A stretch of DNA of 64,000 nucleotides from Valencia hispanica (taxonomy: Eukaryota; Chordata; Actinopteri; Cyprinodontiformes; Valenciidae). The notes under the pieces are model-generated. The model ran no database searches and was not told where the DNA came from. It saw nothing but the letters and a program-made list of their open reading frames with translations. Shown here in pieces: positions 12,745 to 23,399 of the stretch (position 1 is its first letter; every line of letters starts with the position of its first letter). Both the position numbers and the translations under genes were made by a program. The DNA lies in the NCBI GenBank assembly GCA_963556495.2, contig OY747710.1:39443000-39506999 (forward strand), written 5' to 3'.

Positions 12745-13070
12745 TGTATTTCCACCCATATTAGGACTTTATATTGACTTCCATTCATTTTAATAGGTGC
12801 ATTTATGCCTAACCCAAACCCTTACCCTAACCCTAGCCATTACCAGTTTATTCCTAATGCCAACCTTAACCAAAACATAATTCACACCATACCTCTAAAC
12901 CTAAACAACCCCTAACCCTAAAAAAGGGGGTCCACCAAATAAGGACCGGGCTTTGATCCCTATAAGGTCCATGGGTCTTAAAAAGGTTAGTGAATATGCC
13001 AGAGAAGGTCCTAAATAGGATAGCTAAACAAGGACACACACACACAAACAAACACACCCTATCAGATAAA
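12742..13070. repeat. dispersed repeat with telomere-like CCCTAA hexamers
   Basis: Contains CCTTACCCTAACCCTAGCC and AACCCCTAACCCTAA embedded in a segment with inverted TATTAGGAC / GGTCCTAAATAGG type sequences, between the CA tract and a second short CA tract (13033-13046). It resembles a fish dispersed repeat rather than a true telomere array. Confidence 0.5.
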
Positions 13071-13149
13071 AAAAAGTTTTGGGATTTAGGTGGATGACTG
13101 GGAACCTCCTACAGCCTATAGACTGAACTGCACTCCTCCAGGATATATA

Positions 13150-14690
13150 CAGTGGCTTGCAAAAGTATTCGGCCCCCTTGAACATTTCCACATTTTGTCA
13201 CATTACAGCCACAAACATGAATCAATTTTATTGGAATTCCATGTGTAAGACCAATACAAAGTGGTGTACACGTGAGAAGTGGAACGAAAATCATACATGA
13301 TTCCAAACATTTTTTACAAATAAATAACTGAAAAGTGGGGTGTGCGTAATTATTCAGCCCCCTGAGTCAATACTTTGTAGAACCACCTTTTGCTGCAATT
13401 CCAGCTGCCAGTCTTTTAGGGTATGTCTCTACCAGCTTTGCACATCTAGAGACTGAAATTCTTGCCCATTCTTCTTTGCAAAACAGCTCCAGTTCAGTCA
13501 GATTAGATGGACAGCGTTTGTGAACAGCAGCTTTCAGATCTTGCGACAGAGTCTCGATTGGATTTAGATCTGGACTTTGACTGGGCCATTCTAACACATG
13601 GATATGTTTTGTTTTAAACCATTCCATTGTTGCCCTGGCTTTATGTTTAGGGTCATTGTCCTGCTGGAAGGTGAACCTCCGCCCCAGTCTCAAGTCTTTT
13701 GCAGACTCCAAGAGGTTTTCTTCCAAGATTGCCCTGTATTTGGCTCCATCCATCTTCCCATCAACTCTGACCAGCTTCCCTGTCCCTGCTGAAGAGAAGC
13801 ACCCCCAGAGCATGATGCTGCCACCACCATATTTGACAGTGGGGATGGTGTGTTCAGAGTGATGTGCAGTGTTAGTGTTCCGCCACACATAGCGTTTTGC
13901 ATTTTGGCCAAAAAGTTCCATTTTGGTCTCATCTGACCAGAGCACCTTCTTCCACATGTTTGCTGTGTCCCCCACATGGCTTGTGGCAAACTGCAAACGG
14001 GACTTCTTATGGTTTTCTTTTAACAATGGCTTTCTTCTTGCCACTCTTCCATAAAGGCCAACTTTGTGCAGTGCACGACTAATAGTTGTCCTATGGACAG
14101 ATTCCCCCACCTGAGCTGTAGATCTCTGCAGCTCGTCCAGAGTCACCATTGGCCTCTTGGCTGCATTTCTGATCAGCGCTCTCCTTGTTCGGCCTGTGAG
14201 TTTAGGTGGACGGCCTTGTCTTGGTAGGTTTACAGTTGTGCCATACTCCACAGTGCTCCGTGGGATGTTCAAGGCTTGGGAAATCTTTTCGTAGCCTAAG
14301 CCTGCTTTAAATTTCTCAATAACTTTATCCCTGACCTGTCTGGTGTGTTCTTTGGACTTCATGGTGTTGTTTCTCCCAATATTCTCTTAGACAACCTCTG
14401 AGGCTGTCACAGGGGAGCTGTATTTGTGCTGACATTAGATTACACACAGGTTCACTCTATTTAGTCACTAGCACTCATCAGGCAATGTCTATGGACAACT
14501 GACTGCACTCAGACCAAAGGGGGCTGAATAATTACGCACACCCCACTTTTCAGTTATTTATTTGTAAAAAAATGTTTGGAATCATGTATGATTTTCGTTC
14601 CACTTCCAATAAAATTGATTCATGTTTGTGGCTGTAATGTGACAAAATGTGGAAAAGTTCAAGGGGGCCGAATACTTTTGCAAGCCACTG
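13150..14690 (-). mobile_element. Tc1-like transposon with long inverted repeats
   Basis: Flanked by TA at 13148-13149 and 14691-14692. The ends are identical for at least 34 bp (CAGTGGCTTGCAAAAGTATT and onward) and belong to inverted arms of about 200 bp (left 13150-13362, right about 14517-14690). The right arm lacks about 45 bp present in the left, with GGAA microhomology at the break. Length 1541 bp. Confidence 0.93.
13367..14362 (-). pseudogene. Tc1-like transposase, long open frame, probably inactive
   Basis: A 331-residue open frame starting MKSKEHTRQVRDKV, the usual start for this group, and ending AAKGGSTKY. Paired helix-turn-helix regions lie at about residues 10-95, a GRPPK AT-hook-like motif at 50-54, and the DD34E triad is Asp144 (WSDETK), Asp235 (QQDNDPKH) and Glu270 (SPDLNPIE). 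About eight residues appear to be missing after RSTVEY in the first DNA-binding domain, compared with my recollection of the family (usual length about 340). The conserved Trp after NPIE is replaced (NPIETLSQ). No stop or frameshift interrupts it, so decay is recent or mild. Confidence 0.85.
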
Positions 14691-14692
14691 TA

Positions 14693-15240
14693 TGTAGAAC
14701 ATAGATTTGTATTTAGTATGCATGTTTTTTTTGGGTCTCAGCTGCCTTTTTCTGGCGCTGATAGCAAGCAGAGTGCCTTAACAGGATAAATCGGAATAAT
14801 CCAAAGACTCTTCTACTGCTTTTAAACATTATTACAGCAAGACGGCTCCAGTTATTTTCTAACCCATTAAACTGAATAAGAGGGTCTTTAAACACCAAAT
14901 CAAAAGAAAATATCAGCAAAAGTTCCAGTTATATTAAATACACCCAGTAATACAATATGCTTTATTTTCTGTTAATGATCCTAACTTTTTTCCATCAATT
15001 ACAAGAACATCTAAATTTACTTTGTAAAGAATAAATGAGGTGTACCCACTACTATTTCAATAAAATCACCTGATTCATGATGAATGTTTTTTGGTCAGTG
15101 GCTCTATGGAACCACAACATAATCTGCTTTAACTGACGACCTTGGTAAGGATGCGTAAAAACAGTTGCAAGAAGGGTTGAAAACCGCAGGTTCAGCCAAA
15201 TAAAATGTATGTAGATTAGAGTAAGGCAATGCCCAGTTAA
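14693..15240. other. intron 4, no gene seen
   Basis: AT-rich unique sequence without recognised features. Confidence 0.5.
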
Positions 15241-15905
15241 AGGGATAGTTCGCATTTTTAGCCATGAAGTTGTATCCCATCCTCACCATCAGCATAGTGC
15301 TTATACACCGACCCACATCTGTGGTCACCTCCTGGTGGGAGCTCTGGCCGTTAGAAGTCTTTCAAGAAAGTAGTCCCGGCTAGTTTTGGGAGCCAACAAA
15401 CTGACGTTTTGCTTCAGAAAACTATATGCGTTTGAAAACATGATTCATTTGCATCACAAAAAACACGCCGGCCAAAATTCGCAACTCGTTATGGCGTCCA
15501 TATACTCCGGTTCACAAAAGTATCCCTTTGGCATTGTCCTAAAAAAAAGTTTCTTCTTCATCCAATCCATCTGGCATTGTGTTCATCATCAGATGTTTCG
15601 TAATCAGACATGTCGGCATTTAACAGTGGAACAGCTGACGGGAGGAGCGCAAAAGTTGATGTTGGCCGCAGCGCCGATTGATCGGAATGGAAAGAAAATA
15701 GTGCCGAGTAATAATGAGTTGCGAATTTTGGCCGGCGTTTTTTTGTGATGCAAATTAATCATGTTTTCAAACGCATATAGTCTTCTGAAGCAACACGGCA
15801 CAGTTTGTTGGCCCCCGAAACTAGCCGGGACTACTTTCTTGAAAGACTTCTAACGGCCAGAGCTCTGACCAGGAGGTGACCACAGATATGGGTCGGTGTA
15901 TATGC
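15241..15905. mobile_element. long palindromic (foldback) element
   Basis: The left arm at about 15305-15495 (ACCGACCCACATCTGTGGTC through GGCCAAAATTCGCAACTC) reappears inverted at about 15717-15898 (GAGTTGCGAATTTTGGCC through GACCACAGATATGGGTCGGT). The arms are about 190 bp with scattered mismatches around a 220-base centre. An AAAGGGATAGTTCGC-type start outside the left arm (15240) has no partner on the right. This is best read as a non-autonomous foldback DNA transposon; the short open frames on both strands are by-products of the symmetry. Confidence 0.75.
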
Positions 15906-16314
15906 ATTATTAGGTCCCCTGGTAAAATGTGTAAAAAAGCCTTAAAATTTAGTTCTCAATTGCAATCTAAAATTATTGGAAAAGTTCAACTTTATTTAGT
16001 GAGGAAAAATCTCTTGTTAATAAGTAATAAGTAATTTGAAAAAAATCACTGCAGTCAGTAGCAGCTCCTGACAATTTCTATAAAAAAATTGACAACAGCA
16101 TTTATCCCTAATTTTTTTTATTGCATTGAAGTGTCAACAAAGCTTTCAGAAGTAATCTATGACTTTTTGTTTCGATAAGGGAAAGAAATGGCTGATTTTA
16201 TTAGGTATTTTCATTTTCAAATATGCTTGGAATGTACTTACTGTATAACTAGGCTGACTGTAAATACACTTAAATATGTCAGAATTTTATACACAACGTA
16301 ATACAGTAATATGT
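15906..16314. other. intron 4, no gene seen
   Basis: AT-rich sequence, no features recognised. Confidence 0.5.
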
Positions 16315-16322
16315 AGCTAGGC

Positions 16323-17177
16323 CAGGGTTCAGCAACCTTTACATCCCTAAAAGGCATTTTTGTGTTTCAGCTAAGTAAATTTGTTTAGAGCCACAATAGC
16401 CAATTAACTCTTTCTTTTTATAATACCTACTAGTAGTGGGAAATATAAACAGTATAAGGTAGAAATTATATAAATTTAGGCAACGGTAGAGATTTTGACT
16501 TTACTGGCCTCCCGTGATTGCACTTGTTGATGATGTCATCAAGCTGCGCCTACTTCATATCAGGTACGCAAAGAGTATAAATACTGATGTTCAGTGTTCG
16601 TATTTACACTAGATATTGTAAGTTTAAAATTTGTTTTCTATTTAATGGGAATGAAACCTGTTGAAGCGTTTTTAGTTCAAATATGTGCAGCTTTATTAAA
16701 TTCAGAAATAAGTAGTCAGGAAACCAGGAAGAAATTTTCTTTTTCTTTTTACATTTTGCACTTCAGTACAGACAATTTTGAATTTTGTGTTTTTACAACA
16801 TTTAGCTTGTATTTTATTTAAAATATCTTAATCTTTATTTATGTTGTGATAATTTTTGTTTTGCATTGTTTGGACAAAGATTTGTAATGCCTTAAAATTA
16901 CTTGAAAGGTTTTTTTTGTTTTGTTTTTTACATTTTGCACAATAATTTTTCTTTAAATGCCATTCTATACTTTTTCGAAGTCCTTGTTCTGTTGCAATGC
17001 ATCCGAACATTCCTTACACTACTAAGGTCAATCTTTGTGGAAATGTTATGCATACATACACTGCATGACAACACCTAGGAAAAATAGCTAAAGCTAGCAT
17101 TTTCTAAAGTAGCTTTATATGGCTCAATTTCTTAGCCACAGTGGTGATCCTAATGAGCCACATGTTGTAGACCCCTG
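16323..17177. mobile_element. hAT-like non-autonomous element
   Basis: Starts CAGGGTTCAGCAACC and ends CATGTTGTAGACCCCTG, the degenerate inverted ends of the common CAGGGGTCAGCAACC hAT group, with GAGCCAC-type subterminal motifs near both ends. The flanks AGCTAGGC (16315-16322) and AACTAGGG (17178-17185) look like a decayed 8-bp target duplication. The interior is AT-rich with no transposase. Confidence 0.7.
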
Positions 17178-17185
17178 AACTAGGG

Positions 17186-17879
17186 TAATGCATCGGAATA
17201 CAGCAAACTCTAAATTTGTTCCCACATAACTCATTTTAAACAGAGAAATACTCTCACTCACTATTTCTACAATTGTTTACGGCGGTTAAGAAAAACATGG
17301 CAAAATGGCCGGTAATGGATTTCAGCCTGAGTTTGTCTGCAATAAACACCCCATGTGGGTTGGTGTGGGGAAAAAAAGATGAATATGTAAAAAGAAAAGG
17401 ATCTCAGGTTTGGAACTGTTTTGCACTGAATGGTGGAGGATCTGTGATGCTGCGGGACCTGTTTGTCTTCCACGACCCACACAAAGAATGCCATCTTGGT
17501 GTAACAAAATCTCCATAACAACAATTTATTTAAATGCTTTCCCACAGGGGTGCTAATATATGAAAGGGGACCAATAGGAGATGGAGAATTTTCTTCTTTT
17601 ACATAGTGAGGTCTACAGGGTTATTGTTCTTGCAGCATTGATGTGATCATTGACTGAAATGACTAAAACTGAAGCTGGTTATAGAACACATTTCAAGCCG
17701 TAATTTGATCTCAATGTACAGCAGAAGGAAGCAAGCGCAGAGTGAGCATAGCGTGCCAAAATGTATATGGACACACATGCAGATGTTATTCTACAAATAC
17801 AATTTGAAAAATAAATGTGGTTATAATAAGCTGTTAGACTGTTTCCATGTGTCCTGGATACACTCACACGCAGCTCAAC
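17186..17879. other. intron 4, no gene seen
   Basis: Unique-looking sequence. A segment around 17400-17490 resembles decayed transposon coding sequence on inspection, but I could not assign it. Confidence 0.4.
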
Positions 17880-18180
17880 GTCAGGTGTGATCCTGATGGT
17901 GTGTGTGAGGATGCCAGGTGTTAATCCCAGGCAGAGAGGGCGCCACATGTGACGGTCACACACAAGCAAAAAAAAGGGGCAAACTTGCACGGGACGTGAG
18001 GCCACACGATGGACACACACACACACACACACACACATGCAGGCATGAGGCGAGACAGCAATAATGAGAGACATGCAGAAGCCATGAGGGAGCCCAGTGA
18101 TTAGCCACAGTGCCACATACTTGTTTGGGAGCTTCAGAAGCGGTGGTGTGAGCGTCAGTACCTCGGTGGGGTCCATTATA
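17880..18180. promoter_or_regulatory. candidate conserved non-coding segment
   Basis: Repeat-poor segment with balanced composition, for example TGATTAGCCACAGTGCCACA and AGAAGCGGTGGTGTGAGCG, interrupted by a CA tract at 18008-18035. Proposed only on composition and the absence of repeat signatures. A 197-codon minus frame over 17679-18272 is low-complexity and is not called. Confidence 0.25.
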
Positions 18181-18189
18181 ATCAAACCC

Positions 18190-18270
18190 AACTGTGAGGG
18201 GGAGAAGGAAAGAGGAAGAGGAGGAGGAGAAGGAGGGAGGGGAAGGGAAGGGGGGAGGAAGGAGGAGGGC
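18190..18270. repeat. polypurine (GGA/GAA) tract
   Basis: Almost uninterrupted G/A run on the plus strand. Confidence 0.85.
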
Positions 18271-18404
18271 ATTTAGTTAAACGCTCTACCAGATCCATAC
18301 AAGCATTTATTTGTCATTCTCCCACCCCCCTGTTCCGCCACCACCCGCATAACACAACAGCCTTTGCCACCAGTGCCCCTCGTTAGTAGAGGGGACCTGG
18401 CAGT

Positions 18405-18478
18405 GATAGTGATGATGATGATGATGATGATGGTGGTGGCGGCGGTGGTGGTGATGATGATGGTGGCGAAGATGGTGA
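18405..18478. repeat. (GAT/GGT)n trinucleotide repeat
   Basis: GATGATGATGGTGGTGGC-type simple repeat; in translation it gives His or Asp runs, not a protein. Confidence 0.9.
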
Positions 18479-18479
18479 C

Positions 18480-18834
18480 GGAACCTGGTGGAGGAAAGTC
18501 TGTGATTTAATGTGACGCATGTTAATCGAGGCCTTGGGGTGGCTGGCCTTTTCTGCGCCTGCACGTCCATGCTGAAGACGACTGTGGGTGACAACATTAA
18601 TTACAGCCTCCGCGAGTGTTTACAGACCCTCTGCATGGCCGTGTGTGTGTGTGCGTGTATCGGTGTGTGTTTACAGTGGAGCTGGAGGGGAAGAGCAGCA
18701 CTGCATCACTTACCATTTGGCCTCTGTCACTTAGAATCACTGGCTGTGCCACATATCATTCACACTCTCTATAAAGAAGCTACTTATCTCCGTGTCGACC
18801 GTGATCACGGCCAGCCCGGCTGATGGACATGACA
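18480..18834. promoter_or_regulatory. candidate conserved non-coding segment
   Basis: Unique segment with TTTAATGTGACGCATGTTAA, an AACATTAATTAC homeodomain-like core and CCGTGATCACGG (a 12-base palindrome at 18798-18809). Candidate only. Confidence 0.25.
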
Positions 18835-18835
18835 G

Positions 18836-19018
18836 GACAGGAGAGTGGAGGAGGAGAGGAGCAGGAGGAAGGAGGGAGACATAAGGAGGCAGGGAAACAG
18901 GCTGCCGAGCAGCGGAAGGGAGAACAAAGGAGGAGAAAACACGGAAAGGAAGGGGAGAAAAGGAGACAGTGTGCACTGAGGGGACAAAAGGAAACAAACG
19001 GGGAGGGAAAGTAAAAGA
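18836..19018. repeat. polypurine tract
   Basis: Long GGA/GAA-rich run on the plus strand. Open frames on both strands are compositional. Confidence 0.85.
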
Positions 19019-19022
19019 AATA

Positions 19023-20140
19023 CAGCGCCACTGCAAAAGTATTCATACACTTTGAACTGTTTTTCATTTAGTCTCCGCCAGCTTTGCACATCTAGTGACC
19101 GAAATCTTTCTTTTTTAAAAGCAACAGCTCAGGCTCAGTCAGATTGGATGGACAGCATCCTTCACCAGATATTCTCAAATATTGCTACAGATTTCTCCAT
19201 TAGACTCATGTCTGGATTTTGACTGCACCATTTTAACACATGACTAAGCTTTGATCATAACCATTCCATTCAAACTCTGACTGTATGTCCAGCTGGAAGG
19301 TGGACATCTGACCCAGCCTTAAGTCTTTTGCAGACATATTTTCAACCAGGAATGACCCAAACCAGCTTCCTTGCTCTTGCTGAAGTAAAGCCACACTATG
19401 ATGCTGCCACCACCGTGCTTCACTTTGGACATGGTGTGTTCAGGGAGCCCGTTTTCAACCACACATGGAGTTTTGCCATGTACGGTGGTCAGGCTAGACC
19501 AAAAAGTTCAGTTTTGGTTTCGTCTGACTCGAGCACCTTCTTCAGCACGCTGACTCCCTCGTGTAGCTTGCGGCAGACTGCAAAAGCGACTTCCGTTGCT
19601 TTCTTTTACTGCTGTTCTTCAAAAAAAGGCTTAAATTTAAAGTGTTGTCTTGCTGACAGCTTGTTTTCTCTGCAGCTCCTCCAGAGTTAAAGCAGCCCAG
19701 CCTGTCTGTTTAAGTGGCCGGCCATGTCTTGGTGGGCTAGATGTCGGTTAGGTGTTCAAAGCTTGGATATTAACCTAAACCCGCTTTATACTTTTCCACA
19801 ACGTTCTCCCTGACCTGACCGATGTGTTCCTTGGTCCTGATGATGCTGTTTGCTCACCATTGTTCTCCAAAAAACCTCACAGAACAGCTGGATTTATACT
19901 GAGATTAAATTACACACAGCTGGACTATTTATTATTTAGGTGACTTGTGGATTTTATTAATGGGTATTAGAGCAAAGGAACAACAAACTTCTCAGATTTT
20001 TTGTTTTCATTTCACCATTGTTTTCCTTCAATCTCATAATTATGCACGACTTTGTAGTCGTCTATTGCATTAAATCTTAGTGATGAACATTAATGGTTTT
20101 GTGTACAAATTTCTGCGGTACGAATACTTTTGCAGAGCAA
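19023..20140 (-). mobile_element. degenerate Tc1-like transposon
   Basis: End-like sequences GCCACTGCAAAAGTATTCATAC and TACGAATACTTTTGCAGAGC bound a decayed minus-strand transposase. Segments parallel the intact copy at 13150-14690, for example GATTGGATGGACAGCATCC and GATGCTGCCACCACCGTGCTT, with many frameshifts. Confidence 0.85.
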
Positions 20141-20219
20141 GAGAAAGAAATGCAACAAATAAAAAATCAGAAAAGAAGAGAAATACAAAACACAAGTAGG
20201 GAGAAGGAAAAAGTCAGGG

Positions 20220-20585
20220 TGTCTAAATCAAGCTGTTTGTATTGAGTGGCACTCCGATTCATGCAAATCCTTTCCCCAAAGTTGGCGGGGACAAATGGCG
20301 TTCCGCTTCATTAGAATGCACAATTCCATCTCTCTAATTGACACGCGATTAATAATGTATACAATTTGTCACAGGTCAGGTGTCTGCGGCGATTCACGTC
20401 TCCGTTTAAAAAATAGAGACAGCTGCCCGGCCCAGGGCGGGAAAGACTCACGGATCGGCTGTCGCGCCCAGCCCCAAAACAAAGAAGAAGACGGCTCTTG
20501 ATTTATTTTGCTCTACGCGGGGATGGAACGCGGTGTCGGACAGTGAAAAATCATCGGGAATGTGAATTCCCGTGCATATATTCTC
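20220..20585. promoter_or_regulatory. candidate conserved non-coding segment
   Basis: High-complexity, repeat-free segment with an ATGCAAAT octamer (20262-20269), several ATTA cores (GCGATTAATAATGTATAC) and retained CpGs. It sits in intron 4 about 0.8 kb from exon 4 in the kind of setting where developmental enhancers are found. Proposed on composition only. Confidence 0.35.
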
Positions 20586-20589
20586 CATA

Positions 20590-21390
20590 TCTCACGCCGT
20601 CCGGTGGGTGGATGGAGCTGTAGGGGGGGGGAGGGAGGGGGTGGCGATGTGTTTGCAGAGGTGAGTGACTGATGAAGAGGTGACTAAAGAGCTGGGAACT
20701 TTGAAAAGGGCATTAATAACAACTAGCCCATAAGTTTTAAAAGCAGGTTGCTGGAGTTCTCACATGTACAGAACATCATGTGGACCTGTTTGTCATTAAT
20801 ATTCCTCCCACCGTTATCGTGATTAGTTTTGGAACTTGATTAGCAACCAAAACCTCATCTATTTGCTGAATATGAAATTCATAAGCTCATACAACAGAGC
20901 TTAATAGCAGATTTTTTAATATCACTGTTGTGTTTAGGCTCCTGGAGGTGCAACATTTTCTCAATATCAGCATCTCACAAGCCTAATAAATATGTAAGCA
21001 TATAATAAATACTGAATAAGCTTAGCTTGGACTGAATTCTCATAAGTTTAAAATAATGTTCATTGGAGATTTGATCAAATGCATTAAAGAAACACATTTT
21101 AAAGACCATCCACGCAGGAAGCGACACCTTAATTATATTGTAATATGAAAAGTGGGATTTTTTTACTATTCAAGATATTAAGAAATTACTGCATATCTGC
21201 AAAGGGCCCTTGCGAACGTGGTCAGATTTTTTTTCCTTTTCAGGCTGTTTACACTTTGCGCCACAGTTCATCATCTTTTAAAGACTAATAAAAAGTGAGA
21301 TCACAGGAAAGTTTTGCTGGTTTGTCAGATAAATGGTAGTATCTGGACCGCTCCGATTGTGGGTGAGTCTGCCTCCCTGACTGTGCTTAC
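20590..21390. other. intron 4, 5' end; no gene seen
   Basis: A short G-run (about 20622-20641), then AT-rich intronic sequence up to the exon 4 donor. Confidence 0.5.
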
Positions 21391-21495
21391 CTGTGTGGGA
21401 CCTCATGTGCGTCCGCAGGTGGCTTGGCTGACTGAAGCTCTTCCCGCACTCGTGGCAGAAGTACTGCCCCTGCCGCATGAGAGACCTCAGCATCC
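21391..21495 (-). CDS. znf516: znf516 third coding exon: finger 10
   Basis: A 105-base exon between acceptor gtgatcag (ending 21496) and donor GTAAGC (starting 21390). Phases fit on both sides: the G left by the previous exon plus GG makes Gly1020, and the final G starts Gly1055. It encodes [19 protein letters not shown] and onward, with Cys1033, Cys1036, His1049 and His1053. This aligns with the last finger of human ZNF516 (CIECGKSFHQPGHLRAHMRAH), including the short basic lead-in, so orthology is well supported. Translation past the donor meets no stop for about a dozen codons but loses all similarity. Transposon debris begins roughly 50-70 bases upstream of the acceptor on the intron side. 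Confidence 0.92.
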
Positions 21496-21636
21496 CTGAT
21501 CACAAACAGGAATGAAAGGGGCAAAGTGAACAATTAGTGATCGAGACAGAACGCACGATTAGTCACAACACGGTTTACTGGGATTTTGTGACAGATCAAC
21601 ACAAAGTGGCTAAAAATCGGAAAGTGAAAGGAAAAG

Positions 21637-21955
21637 GCTGCGATGGACTGGCAACCAGTCAAGGGTGTACCCTGCCTCTCGCCCGTTGACTATTCAATTC
21701 AATTCAATTCAGTTTATTTATATAGCGCCAATTCACAACAGATGTCATCTCAAGGCACTTAACAAGAAGTCATTTCAATACATTTCTACAAACATTCCAA
21801 TCAGTTAAAAAGTTTCCTATTTAAGGAATCCCAGCAGATTGCATCAGTCATTGGCTACTGCCAGACAGCCAGACTACTGGAGATAGGCACCAGTCCCCCC
21901 ACAACCCTGCAGAGGATGGACGGTTATAGATAATGGATGGATCAATAGATCACTC
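21637..21955 (+). mobile_element. LINE-end type repeat nested in the Tc1-like element, itself interrupted
   Basis: GATGGACTGGCAACCAGTC to CGCCCGTTGACTA (ending 21692), then resuming CTGGAGATAGGCACCAGTCC (21876) to GATAATGGATGGATC. It is the same family as 1916-2048, in which these two halves are contiguous. Confidence 0.85.
21691..21877 (-). mobile_element. L2 LINE 3' end, 5'-truncated, innermost of the nest
   Basis: An ATTCA-repeat tail, then AGTTTATTTATATAGCGCC and AGATGTCATCTCAAGGCAC, the 3' end of the L2 copy at 50965. It ends about 170 bases in. The flanks GACTA (21688-21692) and GACTA at the far side (about 21872-21876) look like a 5-bp target duplication. Confidence 0.88.
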
Positions 21956-23166
21956 CCTTTAAGTCTGGCAGCCTAAATTAAATAGAATAATACCCAAACA
22001 ATTGCTTCCCAAAGTCAGCTAAATAGTAAACTAGAGTCCATCTGTGAGTAATTTAATCTCTGTATAACTACAGCTGTTCTGTGAAGGCCTCAGAGGTTTG
22101 TTGGAGAACATCATGAAGACCAAGGACCACAGCAGACAGGTCAGGGAAAAGCTACGAAGAAGTGTAAAACAGGACTAGGTTCTAGAACAAACTTGGAACA
22201 TCTCATGGTGAATTGTTCAACCCATCCTCCGAAAACCGAAGGAGTATGGCAAAACTGTAAATCTACCAAGACGCGGCCATCCACCTAAACTGACAGACTG
22301 AGCAAGAAGAGCATTAATCAGAGAAGTAGAGGCCCACTGGAACTTTGGAGGAGATACAGAGATCCACAGATCCGGTGGCAGAATCTGTTGAGACAACTAT
22401 TAAAAATGTGGCCTTAATGAAAGCATGGCAAGAAGAAACAGTTAAACGAAAACCAGAAGAGATCCTGCTCTGTTTGCAGCTTGTCCATCATGTAGGGGGA
22501 CAGAGCAAACATGTGGAGCAAGCTGGTCTGGTTAAAAAGGGAGGAAAATCAAACTTTTCAGCTTTCATTCAAAATATATTCATAATGTGGGGATGCTTTT
22601 CTTAATTGGGGACGGGTAAGCGGTTCGGAGTTTAATGGAAATGGGATGGATCGATCCGGTAGAAGACTTGAGACTAGGACAGATGTTCACTTTCCAAGAG
22701 GAGAATATAATTAAACATCCAGCCAGAGCTTCAATAGGGTAGTATAGATCAAAGTATAGTCATGTGTTAGAATGGACCAATCAAAGTCCAGGCCTAGTTC
22801 GAATTGAGAGTGAATGGCAAGACTTTCTCTCTTTCAAATCTGACTGAGTTTGAGTTGCAAAGAGGAATGTGTGATAAACCAGATCTGTAAATGTGCTGAG
22901 CTGGTTAAAGTTATACCCCTAAAAACTTGCAACTGTAACTGCAGCAGAAAGTGTTGACAGAGGAGAGCACAATTAAACAGCATACCACATTTTGCTGATC
23001 TTTTGAAAAAAAAAAAGAAGAAATATTTACACTTCAGAATCATGCTTTATAATAATAGTACTGGTCCATCACATAAAACCCCAATAAAAAAACATTAAGA
23101 TCTGTGGTTGTAACTTGGCAAAATGTATAGCATCTGAATGTGTGTGAATACTTTTGCAAGGCACTG

Positions 23167-23399
23167 GAAGATCAGCAGGATCGTTTTCTGTGAATCACAA
23201 ACCAGAATTTAGTTATCTTATATTCAAACATATAAAATATTTACATGTGAAAGGAATTGTGGGATCTAGCATTTCTGCTGTAAAATGCCCCTTTTTGGAC
23301 AATAATTGTTGGGGGGGGGGGGAGACCAGCTAAGCTACTATTAACTTACAACCGCTCTGAATGCCTCTACAAGTGGGACAGCATTTTTACGTGGCCATG
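23167..23399. other. intron 3; poly-G run
   Basis: A run of about 12 G at 23310-23322 in otherwise unremarkable sequence. Confidence 0.5.

Larger units (their letters stand above)
21565..23166 (+). mobile_element. degenerate Tc1-like transposon split by nested LINE fragments
   Basis: The left arm (GGGATTTTGTGACAGATCAA, 21580 onward) stops at about 21636, where other repeats start, and resumes at about 21956. Then come the usual pre-transposase leader (AATTTAATCTCTGTATAAC), the start ATCATGAAGACCAAGGACCA, decayed transposase text and the end GAATACTTTTGCAAGGCACTG (ending 23166). Orientation is plus. The frame at 22345-22605 is only a fragment of the decayed transposase. Confidence 0.85.

Noticed and set aside
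12780..12930. True interstitial telomere array
   Set aside because: Only a few CCCTAA words, not tandem, within a dispersed-repeat context.
17679..18272. 197-codon minus-strand frame
   Set aside because: Driven by polypurine and CA simple sequence, with no domain, no splice context and no recognisable similarity.
18737..19089. Overlapping frames on both strands
   Set aside because: All arise from the polypurine tract.
22345..22605. 86-codon plus-strand protein
   Set aside because: A fragment of the decayed Tc1-like transposase, not a host gene.
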